64,000 nt of DNA from contig JAONMX010000003.1 of NCBI GenBank assembly GCA_028378565.1, positions 26,548-90,547 of the forward strand, read 5' to 3'. The notes beneath the pieces were generated by a model, which was not told the DNA's origin, did not search any database, and saw nothing but the letters and a program-made list of their open reading frames with translations. This document shows, piece after piece, positions 59,922 through 64,000 of this stretch. This stretch comes from Bacteriovoracaceae bacterium (GTDB taxonomy: Bacteria > Bdellovibrionota > Bacteriovoracia > Bacteriovoracales > Bacteriovoracaceae). How positions within the stretch are numbered: position 1 is the stretch's first letter; every line of letters starts with the position of its first letter. The translations under genes and the position numbers were made by a program.

Positions 59922-61649
59922 TTATATCTTTAGTATCTCAAAGAAACTAAATGGCCCAGACAGTTTTGGACAAGAAACTTTCATCTTTTTTAAATTTGTG
60001 CCAAATAAATTAACATATTTATTTTTACGGCATGAAGTTCTTGCAAACTCATAGGCTTTTTCTGCATCTTTAAAAATGTGGTAACTTCCAACCTTTTGAA
60101 CTTCAAAGTCTTTCTTAAAACTCTTACAAGATTTATCGCCATGAGCAAGATAAGATTCTTTCTTTCGAGTTAAATTAAGACTCCCATCACAATCACTTCG
60201 ATATAAATCAGAAAGAAGACTCCTTGCAATCCTCTTAGACATATTCTTTTGACCTTTTTTCAAAGGGCCGACCTCAACCCCAAGATTTTTAAACATTTCT
60301 CTAAGAAGCTCCCCTGTATTCGATGAAGGGCCATAAATTAAAGTATTTAAATTTTTACTTACTGTGTTTGATTTTGCTAAATCATCAAAATTCTTTAAAT
60401 AGTCCTTATCGCTATATTTTTGATTATTGGACTTCGCTTGTTTAAATAGAGAACGCCAGAAATCAAAAAGACTACCTTCTTTCAAGCTCTTTTCAGTTAT
60501 TAAGCCAATCGTTGAACCACAGTAATAATAATTTTTAAAAGCTCTGTTATTAGCAGATTCTACTAATGGGTACTTACCATTTAATCCTAAAATACACTTG
60601 TTTAAGGAAGCGTTTAAATATTCTAAATATCTTTCGTCATTCACAATCTTTAACTCTCGTAACGCTCTATACGCAAAGGCATCTGCTCCACCTTCATGCA
60701 TCCACGAATGTTTCCCGTCTGAATAATTGAACATTTGACCATTCCAAAGGTGAGCTGATTCATGAGCAAGAAACTTGTATAGATATTCAAATGATTCTGA
60801 ATTATTTTTCTTCCAATCCTTCCCTCTCAGTGTCAATTGAATAAGGCCTGGCAAAGTTCCACCAGTGTTACTTAGTCCTTCCTCATCCTCTCCTTCGTAA
60901 CTTAAATATACGACTGGTTTAAAGTTTAATGGGATGCCAATCTTACGATTATAGAAGTCAAATAAAGTAGGGAGGTTTTTATTCACGGCCAGAGATAGCC
61001 ACTTAGGAACTTTTTTATCTACGACAACAACCAGTCTTTTAGTATCTAAAGGATTATTGTTTCCCCAATAAATATATGTCCCTTTGCCTTTTATATCGGT
61101 CCAATTGACTTCATTCTTTTCATATACATTCCCTAAAATCACAATCTTTTCATTTTTACTTGGAATGAGTATGAACTCAGAGAGAGGACCATTTTCGGGC
61201 CAATCTTTTTCAGCTATTCCTTTCTTAAAATCGAAGTTGTTATAAATAGGCACAACATCATAGTGACCTGAATACATGAGAACATCGCCAGACGAATATT
61301 TAAAAAAGAACTCATAATCTTTGGGAGTGTATTCATAATAAGATTTGTGCGAAAGAGATACTGAGTTGAACTCTTTTTCAGTTTTTGAAACGATATACTC
61401 TTTGCCGTCAATATGCCTTATCTCTAAATCTTGACCATTAACTTTCCAATTTTTGCGTCTAAATGTATTTGTTTGTCGATTAAATACCAAGGCCTTGACC
61501 TTAGATGGAAGAGAAATCTCTACCTGCCATGAGTCTGTTTTTCTTTTATGCTCAACCCTAATTAGAACATTTTTTTTAGAAGTCGTTGGCCTTGTCGCAC
61601 AACCAAAGATTAACAATCCAACTAATAAACTCATAATTATCTTATTCAT
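59922..61649 (-). CDS. Lipoprotein with M1/M61-like zinc metallopeptidase motif
   Basis: Lipobox LLIFGCATRP; FLAHESAHLWNGQMF (HExxH); GGADAFAYRAL. Confidence 0.65.
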   Translation of the reverse strand: MNKIIMSLLVGLLIFGCATRPTTSKKNVLIRVEHKRKTDSWQVEISLPSKVKALVFNRQTNTFRRKNWKVNGQDLEIRHIDGKEYIVSKTEKEFNSVSLSHKSYYEYTPKDYEFFFKYSSGDVLMYSGHYDVVPIYNNFDFKKGIAEKDWPENGPLSEFILIPSKNEKIVILGNVYEKNEVNWTDIKGKGTYIYWGNNNPLDTKRLVVVVDKKVPKWLSLAVNKNLPTLFDFYNRKIGIPLNFKPVVYLSYEGEDEEGLSNTGGTLPGLIQLTLRGKDWKKNNSESFEYLYKFLAHESAHLWNGQMFNYSDGKHSWMHEGGADAFAYRALRELKIVNDERYLEYLNASLNKCILGLNGKYPLVESANNRAFKNYYYCGSTIGLITEKSLKEGSLFDFWRSLFKQAKSNNQKYSDKDYLKNFDDLAKSNTVSKNLNTLIYGPSSNTGELLREMFKNLGVEVGPLKKGQKNMSKRIARSLLSDLYRSDCDGSLNLTRKKESYLAHGDKSCKSFKKDFEVQKVGSYHIFKDAEKAYEFARTSCRKNKYVNLFGTNLKKMKVSCPKLSGPFSFFEILKI

Positions 61650-61722
61650 GGCCTTCTCACTCTTATATTTTCAAAATTAACTTGTAGCACAATTTAACTA
61701 AGATTGTCTTTTCCAATCTTAA

Positions 61723-62178
61723 TTAAGCTGACCTTAGCTTGCTCAAGATTTGATGAACCGTTTTTCCATGCCACTTTCCTCTCCTTGTCTTGGTTGGAAT
61801 CTTCATCGTATTCAAAATTTCAGCTACTTTTCGATAACTGTAACCTTTATCCCTCAACTCATTCATTTTCTCTATGGCCTCAAGTTCCCGTTTATGTTCT
61901 GACAATTCTCTCTTCTCAATTTTTTGACCATAAGCAACACCACGCTTCCTTTTCTGGTTCGTTCCAATCCCGCGAATTGGGATTTCACATTCCTTTAACC
62001 TCTTTAAAACAGTTGTTCGGGAGGACGCCACAGACCTCGAAATTTCAGCACAAGAAAGGCCTTCTAGGACATATTTTTGGTGGAGGAACTCTTTGGTAAG
62101 GACTTCTGACTCATGGAAAAAATCAATTATATTAGACAGTTCCGATGGAGGACGATAATCTTGCTTTGTGGAGTGCGG
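61723..62178 (-). CDS. Start-less 3' segment of the split serine recombinase (HTH plus recombinase-like), beginning at the att core
   Basis: Frame open from the att core: KWGG|PHSTKQDYRPPSELSNIIDFFHESEVLTKEFLHQKYVLEGLSCAEISRSVASSRTTVLKRL...ELRDKGYSYRKVAEILNTMKIPTKTRRGKWHGKTVHQILSKLRSA*. First ATG/GTG/TTG is the internal GTG at 62031. Confidence 0.75.
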   Translation of the reverse strand, partial: PHSTKQDYRPPSELSNIIDFFHESEVLTKEFLHQKYVLEGLSCAEISRSVASSRTTVLKRLKECEIPIRGIGTNQKRKRGVAYGQKIEKRELSEHKRELEAIEKMNELRDKGYSYRKVAEILNTMKIPTKTRRGKWHGKTVHQILSKLRSA

Positions 62179-62191
62179 GCCACCCCATTTA
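62178..62191. repeat. attR core (GGCCACCCCATTTA)
   Basis: 14-bp direct repeat with 50447-50460. Confidence 0.82.
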
Positions 62192-62223
62192 ATTCTAATC
62201 TTCTTCGGAAGTTTATTATAATT

Positions 62224-62257
62224 AAGCCTAGATTTAACCCATCTAGGCTTTTTTATT
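62224..62257 (+). terminator. Intrinsic terminator, probably the original tRNA-His terminator
   Basis: AAGCCTAGAT TTAACCC ATCTAGGCTT TTTTATTT about 33 nt beyond attR. Confidence 0.8.
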
Positions 62258-62445
62258 TCTAAGTACTTATAAACACAAACTAATAGATTCTAATTTGTCA
62301 GAGGGTTCACTTTCTCTTTTTATTACACTTCATAACAGAAAATTACTCGGCCGTGCTACTTTTTGGCTACTTCTTGGCTACTTTAAATTTTAGTTGAATA
62401 GTGTGTCCCAAAAACTCTTGAATAGTCTGGGACCATATCATTTGA

Positions 62446-64000
62446 TTATGAGGCTTCCGTTGAGTAGCCGAAGCCTGTAGGTACTAAATCATTCTGTTTC
62501 ATAAAATTTACTTCTTGCCGTATTCTGGACTCAGAGAACTTTAGTTTAGTTGGTGACCAATTGTTACGAACCTCATTGATGATTTTCTTCATCGTCACAC
62601 TCTCGCCCTTAATCAACATGTCATTCCAAGCAGCAAAGATTGTAGCAATAAGCTCCATTTTCTCCGTCGTGAAAGGCTTAAACCACTTAACCCATTCTTT
62701 TATATCTTTCTGCTTAGGCTTTTCAAAATCCGAAATAAACTCAGATGTCTTTAATCGACTCTCTGATTTGTATTTCACATATTTTCGACCTTGCACCTGT
62801 TTAGTAATTGACTGAATACCAAAATCTTTCTCAAGACTTCTTTCGACAGCTTTTAAATCCTTATCATTATAAGGGCCTGCTGCTTTCCTCTTCCAATCCA
62901 TTCCCAAGTCAATGTCACATAGATGCTGTGTAAGATATAAAACCTTGGCAAATTTAACTCGCCCAAAGTTATTATCATTCTTTAATGTTGAAACTATATA
63001 CCCAGAGAGTTGCGTAGTAGCATCTACATCAAATACTTTTGGCTTGTCAGAAGTGAACAGGTCTTGCTGTGATATAAGGTGTGAGTAGTTAGAATCAGCT
63101 CCCAACTCTAAATGTCTAAAAGCATCGCTATATTTTGCACTTATTTCATCTATTGCAAGTTGCTTAATATTGTCAGGGTACTCAACTAAAATTGCCCTAA
63201 AAATAATGGCTAAAGCATCAGCCTCACCGACACCAAGTTTTTTAAGTAACTCTACCTCAAGTTCAAAGTCCGAATACTTTTGCAATGAAAATGGCAAAAT
63301 TCCGAGTTGATTTAGAAGACTTGCGTTAACATGATATGAACCTGTCATACAATTTACTACTGCATTATAGGTAAAAGACCTTAATACATTTAACATTTCA
63401 GGCTTTATTTCTGATGTAAAATTATAGTCTTGCTCAACAACACAATCCTTTTCATAAGAAACTAACACCTTACGCACACCATTTCTTTTAACATTTGGAA
63501 TTATTAGCTTCTTCTGCTTGTAGTGCTTTTCTAGGTTTGAATCTAGGGACTTTATCGTTTTACCAAATGGTGTATGTAGAATACCTTTAAATTGGTCGAG
63601 TCCACTTTTTACACGTTTTTCTGACTTAACAATCCTGTAGTCATACTTCCCCTTATCTCCGATTATCTTCTTATACTTCTCATAGCTTTTTCTATCACCT
63701 AAATTAATTCTCCCACGCCCCCAAGAGTCAACAGGAACTCGGTTACTGAACCAACTGTTAAATAAGTCATACTCTTCAACATTGTTAAAATAAGGAAGTA
63801 TTGTTCCATCTTCGCCTAACATTAAATCTTTCTTTGCAATCTTTTTTGTTGAAAAGTCGACTGGCATAGAATTTTCAAGTATTGGAATCTGTAAGTATAA
63901 ATTCCCATATGTTTTAGACTTTTTACTTCGCCCAAATACTATTCCAAACCTCGTTCCCTTATCAACACCGTCAAAGATTGAGCCACAATTCTGAAATGGT
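62446..64000 (-). CDS. C-terminal part of a large Eco57I/type IIG-like restriction-modification protein, 5' end outside window
   Basis: Frame continues upstream of the listed ATG to the window edge: QNCGSIFDGVDKGTRFGIVFGRSKKSKTYGNLYLQIPILENSMPVDF...; C-terminal RVKFAKVLYLTQHLCDIDLGMDWKRKAAGPYNDKDLKAVE resembles a domain seen in R-M specificity proteins. Confidence 0.55.
   Translation of the reverse strand, partial: PFQNCGSIFDGVDKGTRFGIVFGRSKKSKTYGNLYLQIPILENSMPVDFSTKKIAKKDLMLGEDGTILPYFNNVEEYDLFNSWFSNRVPVDSWGRGRINLGDRKSYEKYKKIIGDKGKYDYRIVKSEKRVKSGLDQFKGILHTPFGKTIKSLDSNLEKHYKQKKLIIPNVKRNGVRKVLVSYEKDCVVEQDYNFTSEIKPEMLNVLRSFTYNAVVNCMTGSYHVNASLLNQLGILPFSLQKYSDFELEVELLKKLGVGEADALAIIFRAILVEYPDNIKQLAIDEISAKYSDAFRHLELGADSNYSHLISQQDLFTSDKPKVFDVDATTQLSGYIVSTLKNDNNFGRVKFAKVLYLTQHLCDIDLGMDWKRKAAGPYNDKDLKAVERSLEKDFGIQSITKQVQGRKYVKYKSESRLKTSEFISDFEKPKQKDIKEWVKWFKPFTTEKMELIATIFAAWNDMLIKGESVTMKKIINEVRNNWSPTKLKFSESRIRQEVNFMKQNDLVPTGFGYSTEAS

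Larger units (their letters stand above)
50447..62191. mobile_element. Approximately 11.7-kb integrative element in tRNA-His
   Basis: Serine recombinase at one end abutting a tRNA 3' end, 14-bp direct repeat at both ends, accessory genes within, tRNA-like terminator just outside the right boundary. Confidence 0.85.

Noticed and set aside
61723-62178. Right-end fragment as a leftover of an older independent integration
   Set aside because: It starts exactly at the att core, has no start codon, is in frame with the recombinase and reads inward from attR, which a tandem relic at this tRNA would not be expected to do. Cannot be fully excluded without comparative data.
62350-62385. Direct repeat TTGGCTACTTCTTGGCTACTTT as an att site or remnant integrase tail
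   Set aside because: Very short, Lys/Ala-type low-complexity coding pattern at best, with no open frame of meaningful length seen.
1-64000. CRISPR arrays or rRNA genes
   Set aside because: No regularly spaced repeat-spacer pattern and no rRNA-like sequence noticed on reading.

Overview
AT-rich, gene-dense bacterial chromosome segment. Protein content suggests a Bdellovibrio/Bacteriovorax-like predatory lineage (inference only). Positions 1 to about 50.4 kb look like core genome: a Suv3-type RNA helicase, M28 and M3 peptidases, fungal-type saccharopine dehydrogenase, a Tlc-like nucleotide transporter, an Agl23/DPM-like glycosylation cluster, DtxR-family regulator, rpiB, ahcY, rlmL-like, acyl-CoA dehydrogenase, gpmI, pfkA, gdh, parA/parB, rhodanese-nadA-nifS, prkA and an rluA-family gene. 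At tRNA-His (50380-50456) an approximately 11.7-kb integrative element is inserted, bounded by a 14-bp direct repeat GGCCACCCCATTTA (50447-50460 and 62178-62191). The original tRNA terminator appears displaced to 62224-62257. The most striking observation concerns the element's large serine recombinase. Its reading frame passes through the att core at the left end and finishes on antisense tRNA-His sequence. The right end carries a start-less open frame of 151 codons, with an HTH and a recombinase-like segment, that begins exactly at the other att copy in the same frame. Circularising the element would therefore fuse the two into one predicted 667-aa recombinase, so integration appears to swap the enzyme's C-terminus. 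The element also carries a three-copy palindromic motif (TGCAAWCGCTTGCAT), 21-bp iteron-like repeats, a FosA-like/ABM/GNAT cassette, a second small resolvase and secreted protease cargo. Outside the element, notable items are an in-frame UAG in a UAG-CAA-CUA context (18572) and a structured 51-bp tandem repeat in the rpiB leader.
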